Positions 45,215 to 53,271 of a stretch of DNA of 64,000 nucleotides are shown piece after piece. This stretch comes from Pseudomonas proteolytica (GTDB lineage Bacteria > Pseudomonadota > Gammaproteobacteria > Pseudomonadales > Pseudomonadaceae): contig NZ_VFEV01000017.1 of NCBI RefSeq assembly GCF_007858275.1, positions 1 through 64,000 on the forward strand, in the 5' to 3' direction. A program made the position numbers and the translations under genes. Position 1 is the stretch's first letter. Every line of letters starts with the position of its first letter. The notes under the pieces are model-generated. The model was given only the letters and a program-made list of their open reading frames with translations. It made no database searches and was not told where the DNA came from.

Positions 45215-45518
45215 CAATCGCAACCTACCGTTACTGACGGACATTTTTTGTCGCCCGCATGACAGAAAATGCCGCGCTCACTCGCGCAAAGATTAAACAG
45301 CGAGCGTCCGCCAGACGGACTATTTATCAAGACGCCGAACCTTTTAACAGTATCCGTTCCACGGATAGAGTTGGCCGCAATGCTTTGCCTCGCAGCCGGA
45401 TGACGGAACATCAATACGGTGGTCAGTACCGTCCTATTGTTTGATGTGCTTCAGGGGTGGCAGCGATTCAATACGGGTCAACCCGAGAAGTGCCACTGAG
45501 CATTAAGGAGTGACCGCT

Positions 45519-45731
45519 ATGTCTGAACAGAACCCTGCTCCAGCCCCGGAGCGACGCATCCTTCGCCGCCCGGAAGTTGAGGCCAAGACAGGCTTCAAGC
45601 GCGCCTATCTTTACAGCCTCATGAAGGCGGGCCAATTCCCCAAAGCCATAAAACTTGGCGTCCGCGCCGTTGGTTGGGACTCCGCAGAGATCGACCAGTG
45701 GATCACTGACCGTCTTAAAGAACGCGTCTGA
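45519..45731 (+). CDS. alpA: AlpA-family transcriptional regulator
   Basis: The 70-residue protein has the AlpA/MerR-like helix-turn-helix: ILRRPEVEAKTGFKRAYLYSLMKAGQFPKAIKLGVRAVGWDSAEIDQWITDRL. The start follows AAGGAG by eight bases. AlpA proteins act on phage- or ICE-encoded genes, and in ICEclc the alpA gene begins the operon for transfer competence control. It is 36 bases upstream of parA on the same strand. Confidence 0.93.
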   Translation: MSEQNPAPAPERRILRRPEVEAKTGFKRAYLYSLMKAGQFPKAIKLGVRAVGWDSAEIDQWITDRLKERV

Positions 45732-45767
45732 CTGAGCTCCCCATTCCTTGCCGAAGAGGAGCAAGCC

Positions 45768-46631
45768 ATGCAGGTGATTTCTGTTATCTCGACCAAAGGC
45801 GGCGTAGGAAAAACCACGGTCGCCGCCAACCTCGGCGGTTTCATTGCTGATGCCGGCCTGAGGGTCCTGCTGCTCGACCTGGATATGCAGCCCACATTGT
45901 CCTCGTACTACGAGCTTACCCGTCGCGCGCCGTGCGGGATCTATGAGCTGCTGGCATGCAACGAACGCGACATTGCGCGACTGGTATCGCGCACCGTCAT
46001 AGACCGTCTGGACGTCATTCTGTCCAATGACGAGCATCGGCAGTTGAACACCCTCTTGCTGCATGCACCGGACGGGCGGCTTCGACTGCGGCACCTGCTA
46101 CCGGTGTTTCAGCCGCACTACGACCTGGTGCTACTCGATACGCAAGGCGCTCGCAGTGTGCTGCTGGAGATGGCCGTGCTTGCCTCCGAGCAGGCGGTCT
46201 CGCCCGTCACGCCCGAAATTCTCGCCGCGCGTGAAATGCGCCGAGGCACTCTGCAGCTCATCGAAGACATCGCCCCCTATCGGCATCTGGGCATTAACCC
46301 GCCACACCTTCATCTCCTGCTCAACCGCGTACCTGCTGTATCAGCCAATGCAAAATTGATCCAGCAGACACTGCGTTTGATCTTCAGAGATCAGGAAGGG
46401 GTTCACGTCCTGCATACCGAGATCCCCGCGATCGAGGCATTTCCCCGAGCGGCAACGCGTGGTTTACCGGTCCATCGGGTTGAGCACCGACGGCCCACTG
46501 GCCGAGTCGCGGCAGCCGCACTGGACATTGTGCGCGGGTTGGCCAGTGAACTGTGCCCGCAATGGCAGGAGCAGTTCGCCCTGGTCAGCGGGAAGTTTGA
46601 GGGGAGACACTCTCATGTCAAACGCCCATGA
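45768..46631 (+). CDS. parA: ParA-family ATPase of the ICE
   Basis: The 287-residue protein has the deviant Walker A KGGVGKTT (residues 10-17), the switch region LLLDLDMQPTLS, and LVLLDTQGA. It fits the ParA/Soj group of PFGI-1/ICEclc elements. With ParB it could help keep the excised and replicated element. GAGGAG precedes the start. Its end overlaps the next gene by 17 bases. Confidence 0.94.
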   Translation: MQVISVISTKGGVGKTTVAANLGGFIADAGLRVLLLDLDMQPTLSSYYELTRRAPCGIYELLACNERDIARLVSRTVIDRLDVILSNDEHRQLNTLLLHAPDGRLRLRHLLPVFQPHYDLVLLDTQGARSVLLEMAVLASEQAVSPVTPEILAAREMRRGTLQLIEDIAPYRHLGINPPHLHLLLNRVPAVSANAKLIQQTLRLIFRDQEGVHVLHTEIPAIEAFPRAATRGLPVHRVEHRRPTGRVAAAALDIVRGLASELCPQWQEQFALVSGKFEGRHSHVKRP

Positions 46632-46875
46632 ACTGGCCCGTGGCCACAAGCGACTACTTCCGCTGATTGAACATGCCCTGAGCGAGGGTTGGAATGTCTC
46701 CCGGACACCTGGGGGGCACCTCAAATTCGTCAAGCCGGGCTTACCGCCGATTTATACCAGCGCGACAGCCAGCGATCACCGGGCAGAACGCAATGCACGC
46801 GCCATGCTGCGTCGCGCACAACGCCACGCCACGGTGGTCGAGCACCCCGATCAAGAGGGAGCCGACTATGGCTAA
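46615..46875 (+). CDS. Shi-like small ICE protein
   Basis: The 86-residue basic protein sits between parA and parB, the position of shi in ICEclc. GGGGAG precedes its ATG. The segment SEGWNVSRTPGGHLKFVKPGLPPIYTSATASDHRAERNARAMLRRAQR resembles a HicA-type double-stranded RNA-binding fold (G-W-x-x-x-R-x-x-G-G-H-x-K-F), as in mRNA-interferase-like small proteins. In ICEclc, Shi is linked to growth arrest of transfer-competent cells together with ParA; transfer of that role is by position. It overlaps parB by eight bases. Confidence 0.85.
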   Translation: MSNAHELARGHKRLLPLIEHALSEGWNVSRTPGGHLKFVKPGLPPIYTSATASDHRAERNARAMLRRAQRHATVVEHPDQEGADYG

Positions 46876-48574
46876 TGTCTCCCCGCAAGAGATGGCCAAC
46901 AAGCTGATGAGCGACGGTTTTAGTCGCTCCGGCCCTGTTGCAGAAACCTTGACAGACCCGATCACCGATACCGCGATGGTGGTGACGCTGGACCAGTTGC
47001 GCCCCTATGAACTGGACCCGCGGCTGACGCGCAATCCGCTGTACGAGGAGATCAAAGCGTCCATCCGCCAGCGTGGGCTGGATGCCCCGCCGCCGATCAC
47101 CCGTCGCCCCGGTGCCGATCACTACATCATTCGTAACGGCGGCAACACGCGCCTGGCGATACTGCGCGATCTGTGGAGTGAGAGCAAAGACGAACGATTC
47201 TTCCGTATCGGCTGCCTGTTCCGCCCATGGCCGGAGCGCGGTGAGATCGTCGCCCTGACGGGACATCTCGCAGAAAACGAACTTCACGGTGGCCTGTCGT
47301 TTATCGAACGTGCCCTGGGTGTTGAAAAAGTCCGTGAGCTCTATGAACAGGAGGATGGTAAATCGCTGTCGCAGTCAGAGCTTGCCCGACGCCTCAAGGC
47401 TGACGGCTACCCCGTGCCTCAGCCCCACATCAGCCGCATGCAGGAGGCCATCCAGTTCCTGCTGCCAGCGATACCGAACGTGCTCTATGCCGGCCTGGGA
47501 CGCCCCCAAGTCGAGCAACTGACCAGCCTGCGTAGAGCCGGTTCCCGGATCTGGGATGCGCGCGTCACCAAGAACAATCTAAGCATTGATTTTGCAACGC
47601 TGTTCCAGGATGTCCTGATGGTATTTGACTCCCCAGGGAGCTTTACGGCGCAACGGGTGCAAGATGAACTGATCGGCCAGATGTCCGAGTTGCTCGGGGT
47701 GGACTATGACACGCTGGTGTTCGAAATCACCGATTCCGAAAAGCGCTGGCAGTTGCTTACTAGTGAACCGAACACACCGCCAGGTACGGAGACCACAGGG
47801 TCGGTCTCCACGACCAAGCCAACATCTCCATCCGTAGTCGCACCGCCCACGTCATCATCCACACCGCGGGTAACAGAGGCACCCAGGATACCGGCAAGCG
47901 ATACCCTTTCGATTCAAGAGGGGCCTGCGACACATCCTCTGGCCGACGTGAATGACGATCAATATGCTAAGGCCGATCACTCGGCCTTACTTCAGGAGCA
48001 TATCGTCTCACCTGCCGAGACCACCGAGCGCCTACAGTCGATCCAACGATTGGTGACCGAGCATGTCGGCGAGACGCCACCTGATTTCGAAACCAGCGTG
48101 CTGCAGGCCATCCCTGTTCAGGCAGGCGGTCTCTACCCCATCTCGGATGTCTGGTACATCGATCCCGGCCTCGATACGCCGGATCGGCTGCGCGTCCACA
48201 TCGCTCAGTTCGCGCGTGAGATCGCCAACGAAGCGGGTCTGGAAGAGGCCATTGTCGCCTGCGACGAGGGCATCGGCTTCACATGCGCGGGAATATCTAC
48301 CGATGCGAACACGCACTCAAATCTCCGTGGTGCATTACTGCTGCTGCATAGCCTGAGCGTTCCCTACCAGCCGGACCGGACTCCGCCTTTACGGATGCCC
48401 GGGGATTTGGGCGCTCTTCTGCTGGGGCTGGAACACAGCCCTTCATCACAACCTACCGCTAGATTGAGCGATACGAGCCTGGTGAAGCTTTTCCGCTTGG
48501 TGCGACTCGCCCGGCGACTGCTGGACATCGAGGCGGACATCACTGATGGCGATGCCGCCCTGAACGGATCATGA
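46868..48574 (+). CDS. ParB-family protein of the ICE (BisD-like)
   Basis: From ATG 46868 (GAGGGAG upstream) the protein has 568 residues. The N-terminal part has the ParB/Srx fold (TLDQLRPYELDPRLTRNPLYEEIKASIRQRGLDAPPPITRRPG, then NGGNTRLAILRDLW) and a helix-turn-helix (SQSELARRLKADGYPVPQPHISRMQEA). A long low-complexity linker rich in Thr, Ser and Pro (about residues 300-345) leads to a conserved C-terminal domain. It is the TIGR03764 class. In ICEclc the matching gene was renamed bisD, as I recall, one half of the BisDC activator that keeps the transfer state on. Its stop overlaps the next start (ATGA). Confidence 0.9.
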   Translation: MANVSPQEMANKLMSDGFSRSGPVAETLTDPITDTAMVVTLDQLRPYELDPRLTRNPLYEEIKASIRQRGLDAPPPITRRPGADHYIIRNGGNTRLAILRDLWSESKDERFFRIGCLFRPWPERGEIVALTGHLAENELHGGLSFIERALGVEKVRELYEQEDGKSLSQSELARRLKADGYPVPQPHISRMQEAIQFLLPAIPNVLYAGLGRPQVEQLTSLRRAGSRIWDARVTKNNLSIDFATLFQDVLMVFDSPGSFTAQRVQDELIGQMSELLGVDYDTLVFEITDSEKRWQLLTSEPNTPPGTETTGSVSTTKPTSPSVVAPPTSSSTPRVTEAPRIPASDTLSIQEGPATHPLADVNDDQYAKADHSALLQEHIVSPAETTERLQSIQRLVTEHVGETPPDFETSVLQAIPVQAGGLYPISDVWYIDPGLDTPDRLRVHIAQFAREIANEAGLEEAIVACDEGIGFTCAGISTDANTHSNLRGALLLLHSLSVPYQPDRTPPLRMPGDLGALLLGLEHSPSSQPTARLSDTSLVKLFRLVRLARRLLDIEADITDGDAALNGS

Positions 48575-49146
48575 GGGCGCCGACCATGCCCGAACCGCAT
48601 CCGCTCAATCAGGCCGTCATCGCGCAAGCGCTCCACGATTTGCGCAATGGCCAGTTGCGCCGGGCCAAGTCCATGGGATTTGACGATGCTGCTCTGGATG
48701 CACTCAAGCATCCGGCCATGGCCAGCCTCCTGGCCAACGCCACCGTCTCATGGTGTTCCGTGAGCGTGAATTCGGAAGTGCTGCGACGCCTTCTGAGCCA
48801 GGTAGACAATCTCTCACGGGAAATCGAGGAGATCGATCGGTTCCTGCGACTGGGTGCGAGCACAGAACTCATCAGCAGATTTTATGGCCTGAACCATCAG
48901 GAAATCGCCCTCAGGCGCGACGTCATCGGGCTACCGAAACGCAAGGGCCGGCATCCGGTTCTGACAGAAGAGCAGGACTCCGATCTCTGGCATCGCTGGT
49001 CTGAAACCGTAAAAGAGCGTGGCACTGCGCTGACCGACGACATGGCCATGCTTGCCATTACAGCTGATCTTGCGGAGTCTACGGGCCTGCCCATCTCTGT
49101 CATTTGGAGCGCTATCCGAGGGTGGATTGATGAAGGGCTGATCTGA
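48571..49146 (+). CDS. DUF2857 protein (BisC/FlhC-like)
   Basis: The 191-residue protein starts in the stop of the parB gene; MPEPHPL at 48586 is another possible start. The segment GASTELISRFYGLNHQEIALRRDVIGLPKRKGRHP (about residues 92-126) looks like the FlhC-type DNA-binding part described for this family. In ICEclc the product at this place is BisC, which with the ParB-like BisD forms a feedback activator; my memory of the gene naming is not certain. It is coupled to both neighbours (TGATG at 49144-49148). Confidence 0.88.
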   Translation: MRAPTMPEPHPLNQAVIAQALHDLRNGQLRRAKSMGFDDAALDALKHPAMASLLANATVSWCSVSVNSEVLRRLLSQVDNLSREIEEIDRFLRLGASTELISRFYGLNHQEIALRRDVIGLPKRKGRHPVLTEEQDSDLWHRWSETVKERGTALTDDMAMLAITADLAESTGLPISVIWSAIRGWIDEGLI

Positions 49147-50336
49147 TGGGCAGTCCACGTCATTCACGCGGTCCCGTATCGCTGGGGGAGTTGTTCGATC
49201 AGGCGCTGCAGCACATGCCGCCTCCCCCGACCATGGCAGCGGCACCACCAGCTCCGTCTGATGGATTCATCTTCAGTGGTAATCGTCATGACAGCGTGCC
49301 ACGTGCGTTGTTGCTGGACAATCGACTGACCCCGCTTGAACGAAACGCCTGGCAAGTCTTCCGTCTGCTGCTCAATGATGACGGGGTCACGGCCTTTCCC
49401 ACTTATGAACAGCTCGCTCCCTGGCTGGCCTCAATGCCGTGTACGACGCGCGCATCCCATGAAACTGTTGCCCGCGCGCTGACCCTGCTAAGGCTGACGC
49501 GCTGGATCAGCCTGGTGCGTCGCAGGCGTGACCCGAAGACCGGACGGATATTGGGTAACCTCTATGTGTTGCACGATGAACCCCTGACGCCCTATGAAGC
49601 CATCCAGCTCGACGCCGATTATCTGAGGCTGGTCAGCCGGTCCTTGGCCCACGCTAGCAAGTCCATCCAGAGCGTCGGTGTGCATGTGCTGAAAGAAATG
49701 GCTGAAGATCCGTTGCTCAGCGGCCAGATGCTTCCCACCCGGTTACAGGTACTGTCGCAGCGCCTGGCCGCGCAGGGTTGGGTTCAGACGGCGACTTATC
49801 CACAGCCTGGGGATGCCCACAATTCCGAAGAAGGGCCAGAAAGCCTTCTTCGGAATCAGCCGCGCCCGACTTCGGAATCCGAAGCAGGCGAAAAGCCCAG
49901 TAAATCCGGCTCACTTCGGAATCCGAAGACCGATAGTACTGTACGTAAAGAAAAAGAAATAAAAGAAGTACGTACTGTACCGCGCGCGCACGAGTTGGGA
50001 GTGCTTCGGCTCCCCGAGCGCTTCCTGTCACTCAAAGCAGAGCAGCAATCAGGCGCACTCGCCGCCCTACAGGCCGTGGATACGCAGTTGCATCAGGCTG
50101 TCCTCGACGAATGGGATGCCCGCTGCCAAGCCAGCACGGTACACAATCCCGCCGGGTACTTGTTCGGCATCATCCAGAAAGCCATGCGTAGCGAGTTCCG
50201 CGCCTGGGCTGGACAGAAGGCAGCCAGCGTCACGACAGCACCAGAGTCGCAGCCCCAGAAATCACCGCCACCTGCGGACCCCGCCGTGGCACAGGAGCAT
50301 ATCGCCCGTCTGCGGGCACTGATGCGCCTGCCCTGA
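49146..50336 (+). CDS. STY4528-family ICE/pathogenicity-island replication protein
   Basis: The 396-residue protein has an N-terminal winged-helix part (about residues 50-175; NRLTPLERNAWQVFRLLLNDDGVTAFPTYEQLAPWLA), a variable linker (about 215-280) and a C-terminal DNA-binding region (about 290-396). The family is annotated as a replication protein of islands such as SPI-7. The linker is encoded by a repeat array and an A-rich tract described separately as a possible origin, like the origin inside the lambda O gene. It overlaps the DUF2857 stop by one base. Confidence 0.87.
   Translation: MGSPRHSRGPVSLGELFDQALQHMPPPPTMAAAPPAPSDGFIFSGNRHDSVPRALLLDNRLTPLERNAWQVFRLLLNDDGVTAFPTYEQLAPWLASMPCTTRASHETVARALTLLRLTRWISLVRRRRDPKTGRILGNLYVLHDEPLTPYEAIQLDADYLRLVSRSLAHASKSIQSVGVHVLKEMAEDPLLSGQMLPTRLQVLSQRLAAQGWVQTATYPQPGDAHNSEEGPESLLRNQPRPTSESEAGEKPSKSGSLRNPKTDSTVRKEKEIKEVRTVPRAHELGVLRLPERFLSLKAEQQSGALAALQAVDTQLHQAVLDEWDARCQASTVHNPAGYLFGIIQKAMRSEFRAWAGQKAASVTTAPESQPQKSPPPADPAVAQEHIARLRALMRLP
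49822..49968. other. Candidate replication origin inside the STY4528 gene
   Basis: Six occurrences of CTTCGGAAT/ATTCCGAAG half-units lie in 107 bases: a 13-base inverted repeat (822-834 and 844-856 of the 49-kb block), and two perfect palindromes CTTCGGAATCCGAAG at 49870-49884 and 49914-49928. They are followed by an A-rich tract (49947-49968) flanked by direct TACTGTAC repeats. Iterons next to an AT-rich stretch inside an initiator gene are the known layout of the lambda origin. No experiment supports this site. Confidence 0.5.
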
Positions 50337-50410
50337 ACACAGCCGTCGCAAACTTTCTAGATGACGAGCATGCCATGACTCGATCTGTCCAAACGCTGCG
50401 GCGGCCTGCG

Positions 50411-50770
50411 CGTGCGTCCACCGAGTGCCAGGGTCGCCTATACCACGGGTATAGCTGAACACGCTGCCTTCCCTGCAATGCATCACTTCCAGCTCCGTGT
50501 CATCAGCATGGAGGAGTCCACCAAAGTCCATAGTCGCCTATACCACTGGTATAGTTGAACACACTGCCTTCCCTGCAACGCATCACCTCCAGCCTGGGGG
50601 CATTCGCAGGAAGAGTCCACCGAAAGCCACTGTCGCCTATACCACTGGTATAGCTGAACAGACTGCCTTCCCTGCAATGCATCACCACCAGCCCCAGGAT
50701 CATTCGCCTGAAGAGTCCACCGAAGGCCATGGTCGCCTATACCACTGGTATAGTTGAACACGCAGCCTTC
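50411..50770. repeat. Four 100-bp direct repeats with embedded palindrome
   Basis: Each unit reads GTCCACC ... GTCGC-CTATACC-N3-GGTATAG-(C/T)TGAACA ... GCCTTCC. The 17-base palindromes are at 50438-50454, 50538-50554, 50637-50653 and 50737-50753, so spaced 100, 99 and 100 bases. All 14 arm bases are identical in the four copies; the centre is ACG once and ACT three times. Reading frames here on both strands arise only from the repetition. The array fills the 50337-50955 gap, between the STY4528 gene and the TIGR03761 operon. Confidence 0.93.
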
Positions 50771-50955
50771 CAGAAACTGCGAAGGGCAATGGTCACGATA
50801 TACATCTCGCAGCCGGTCAGCCCCGGCGAAGCGCAAGACTTCACGGCAGCCGTGTGAACGCCTAAACAGGCATTCATGCGGTGCGGTTTGATGACTGACA
50901 CCCTTCCGGTCAATGCCGATGCTGGCGACTCGTTTCCTTACCGAGAGTCGTCACG

Positions 50956-51783
50956 ATGGCCACCGAACCCAAATCTTCCCTGCAGTTGAACCTTGGTTCA
51001 CTGCGCAGCGCGATGTCGCTGACGCTGCACACCCATCATGCATCCCGCATCTGGCACGGACGCGCGCCCTCCGAGGGCAAACCCGGCATTGTCGGGCTCA
51101 ACGGCTTTGTCGCCATCATGACCAAGCTCAAACGCGGCGCCGAGCAGGATGATCCCTACTCCGACTGGTGGATGCTGCGCATTGAGGACAAGCTCAGCAC
51201 CACCAAAGAACAGCTTCAGGCCTTACGCGAACAGGTTGATCAGGCGCTGGCCGATGTGCCGGCTGCACTCAGCCTGGGCGAGAACCTCAACGTCCAGCCG
51301 GTAAAGCTGCCGCTGTTCGTGGCCTCGCAGCTCGGCTTCATGGCGGTCTATCTGCTCGCCGACTACGACGATCTGGCCCGGCGTCTGATCCTGGCGCATC
51401 ACACCGCCTTGATTGACCGCAGCACGCTGGAGCGCTGGCTCAGCGAAGGCGCGCATGCGTTGCGCAGCCTTTTCAGCCTGGCGCAGCAATACCGCTACTC
51501 CGGCACGAAGCGTGACGATTTTGCCGCGAACAACGCCGCGGCGCGCGCGGCCCTGGAGAAGTACGGCGAACTGCCGCAGGACGTGCTCGAAGGCACACGC
51601 CGTTCACGCTTTGCACCGCCGCTTCTCCATCGCCCTTCTCCGACATCCGCGCCAGGCCTGTCGACAGTTTCAGAGGTTGCGCCAGCCAACGACATTGACA
51701 CCGTTGAACCAGCCATATCAAACGAGGAGGATCTGGACGGCGGTACACCTGCGTCTGTCGACAGTGAGGACGAACCAGCATGA
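50956..51783 (+). CDS. TIGR03761-family ICE protein (PFL_4669 type)
   Basis: The 275-residue protein matches the family found beside ssb and STY4528 genes in PFGI-1/ICEclc-like elements: LNLGSLRSAMSLTLHTHHASRIWHGRAPSEGKPGIVGLNGFVAIM at the start, DPYSDWWMLRIEDKL, and a Pro/Ser-rich acidic tail after residue 210. Its role is not known; the ICEclc regulator InrR is encoded in this same small operon, but I cannot say with certainty by which gene. It begins an operon of three coupled genes downstream of the palindromic repeats. Confidence 0.85.
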   Translation: MATEPKSSLQLNLGSLRSAMSLTLHTHHASRIWHGRAPSEGKPGIVGLNGFVAIMTKLKRGAEQDDPYSDWWMLRIEDKLSTTKEQLQALREQVDQALADVPAALSLGENLNVQPVKLPLFVASQLGFMAVYLLADYDDLARRLILAHHTALIDRSTLERWLSEGAHALRSLFSLAQQYRYSGTKRDDFAANNAAARAALEKYGELPQDVLEGTRRSRFAPPLLHRPSPTSAPGLSTVSEVAPANDIDTVEPAISNEEDLDGGTPASVDSEDEPA

Positions 51784-52295
51784 CCGCAGCCAACCGCTTC
51801 TTGGCACTAGAACAGGCGGACTTCCAGAGGCTGGAACAGGCTGCCTACCTAAAAGGCCTTTTAAAGCCTTTTAAAGGTAATGGGGAGCTTGCGACCTGGG
51901 CCAGCCAGTGCCAAGCGCTGCGGGACGATCTAATCGGACTGGCGCAGCGCAAGGTGCTGTCGCAGGCCCGCAGCCACCCCTTCAACCTGCTTGCCGTGCA
52001 ACTGGCCCAGCAAACCACTGGCGCAGGCACGACCTTTCTGCGTTGGCGCAACCTCGATCGTTCGCGCATGGGTACTGCTTTGTGGGAGGAGCTGCTTGCC
52101 AGCCCCGGCACACCGGCATCGCTGATCGACGACCTCTTCGCCATCGAGGTGCAGCGCATCGTGCTGAACCTGCAGATCAGCCTTACCCACAGTATCGCCC
52201 GGCAAACCTCGGCATGCGCCAGCAAGTTGGCCCATGCCGAGGGGGCTTACCAACGGCGTGTCCACGCCACCAACCCCAAGGAGTCACACTCATGA
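51780..52295 (+). CDS. DUF3158-family protein (candidate InrR-type)
   Basis: The 171-residue protein starts in the stop of the upstream gene (ATGA) and its stop overlaps the ssb start in the same way. It is rich in helix, without membrane segments; HPFNLLAVQLAQQTTGAGTTFLRWRNLDRSRMGTALWEEL is the conserved core. By gene order next to ssb it may be the counterpart of ICEclc InrR, which raises integrase expression in stationary phase. This rests on position only. Confidence 0.83.
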   Translation: MTAANRFLALEQADFQRLEQAAYLKGLLKPFKGNGELATWASQCQALRDDLIGLAQRKVLSQARSHPFNLLAVQLAQQTTGAGTTFLRWRNLDRSRMGTALWEELLASPGTPASLIDDLFAIEVQRIVLNLQISLTHSIARQTSACASKLAHAEGAYQRRVHATNPKESHS

Positions 52296-52687
52296 GCACG
52301 CATTTCTACGGTGAGGGCAACATCGGTTCGGCGCCAGAATTCCGCGAGTTTCCGAACGGCAATAACGAGCCGCGTAGGCTATTGCGCCTGAATGTCTATT
52401 TCGACAACCCTATTCCGACAAAGGACGGTTTTGAAGATCGCGGAGGGTTCTGGGCCCCGGTCGAGATTTGGCATCGCGACGCCGAACGTTGGGCTGCGCT
52501 GTACCAGAAGGGCATGCGCGTCCTGGTGGAGGGGCGGGCCGTGAAGGACGATTGGGAGGATGCGGAGGAAAACGAGCGCGTGACCTTCAAGATTGAAGCG
52601 CGCCGCGCCGGGATCCTGCCGTATCGCCTTGAGGCGGTCGTGCTTGGGGCCAAACCCGCAGCAGCGGAGCCAGCCGAGAACGAGTGA
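52292..52687 (+). CDS. ssb: ICE single-stranded DNA-binding protein
   Basis: The 131-residue protein has an OB-fold SSB pattern (NIGSAPEFREFPNGNNEPRRLLRLNVYFD; FWAPVEIWHRDAERWAALYQKGMRVLVEGRAVKDDW). It is shorter than the chromosomal SSB and lacks the acidic DDDIPF tail that recruits host repair proteins; it ends in AENE. It probably coats the strand made during ICE replication or transfer. AAGGAG precedes the start. Confidence 0.9.
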   Translation: MSTHFYGEGNIGSAPEFREFPNGNNEPRRLLRLNVYFDNPIPTKDGFEDRGGFWAPVEIWHRDAERWAALYQKGMRVLVEGRAVKDDWEDAEENERVTFKIEARRAGILPYRLEAVVLGAKPAAAEPAENE

Positions 52688-52888
52688 TCATTCCCGCCCT
52701 GCGTGCACCTTTCCCGCTGAGCGATTGCGCCAACCACCAGTCGCTCACCGGGCAACAGCCAGCGTCCATGGAGTTCCACTGAGATCCACAGTTCGCGGCA
52801 CATGGAGAAGCTCCCGGAAAACCAACCTACGGCCTCCATTCGCGGCCCCATTGCTTCCGACTCTTGCAGACTCTCCTCGCTTGCTACA

Positions 52889-53128
52889 TCAGTCGAGATT
52901 CTCTGCGATATGGAACACAAGCCTCAGCGGCTCCTTGCTGTCCACGATCTGGTACATCACATCCCGCTTGCTTCTCGGCAGCGTTTTGGCACAGCGCTTC
53001 GCCGTATCACGCACGGCGGCATTCGTACCGTGGATGGTCGCCGCCAACAGCAGCACTAGGTATGCATCGGTCAGCGTCTTCGCCATCACCTCACTCTCGT
53101 TGCAAATCGCCACTAACACTTGACCCAT
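52889..53128 (-). CDS. Small hypothetical ORF, second of a minus-strand pair
   Basis: A 79-residue frame, MGQVLVAICNESEVMAKTLTDAYLVLLLAATIHGTNAAVRDTAKR..., with one moderately hydrophobic helix. An internal start at MAKTLTD (53086) follows GTGAGGTG. It is antisense to the flanking ICE genes. The rest of 52688-53549 (862 bases) shows no other gene; it contains GTCCACTGA-type motifs (53232-53240) also seen in the repeat array and upstream of topB. Confidence 0.42.
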   Translation of the reverse strand: MGQVLVAICNESEVMAKTLTDAYLVLLLAATIHGTNAAVRDTAKRCAKTLPRSKRDVMYQIVDSKEPLRLVFHIAENLD

Positions 53129-53271
53129 CACATAGTGTCTTTCTTCGGCTGATCAGGGGGGAGCTTAATGGCCATCACTCGCTGTACCGCCACTTTGCAC
53201 CCACCCGCTTGGGTCTGGATCATGTCAAATTGCTCCACTGACGTCCACTGAGGTCGCAGCCCGCGGTACAT
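53128..53271 (-). CDS. Small hypothetical ORF, first of a minus-strand pair
   Basis: A 47-residue frame (MYRGLRPQWTSVEQFDMIQT...) whose stop overlaps the start of the next small frame (TGATG). A longer start at 53337 exists. The coupled arrangement, and the natural composition, argue for a real pair in the 52688-53549 gap, but the family is unknown to me and there is no strong ribosome site. Confidence 0.4.
   Translation of the reverse strand: MYRGLRPQWTSVEQFDMIQTQAGGCKVAVQRVMAIKLPPDQPKKDTM

Noticed and set aside
45259..45444. 61-codon plus-strand frame upstream of alpA
   Set aside because: No ribosome site, unnatural composition, and it fills part of what is probably the promoter region of alpA.
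49870..49928. CTTCGGAATCCGAAG palindromes as simple codon-usage coincidence
   Set aside because: Two perfect 15-base copies plus a 13-base inverted pair of the same motif in just over 100 bases, in the variable linker, are hard to explain by coding alone; kept as a finding, not as a proven origin.
50411..50770. Regular repeats at 100-bp spacing could suggest a CRISPR array
   Set aside because: The repeat units are about 100 bp and contiguous, not short repeats with unique spacers, and no cas genes are present. The conserved part is a palindromic protein site.
50483..50836. Open frames on both strands over the repeat array
   Set aside because: They are made of the repeated unit translated several times (for example repeated YTTGI or LYQWYRR), with no ribosome sites.
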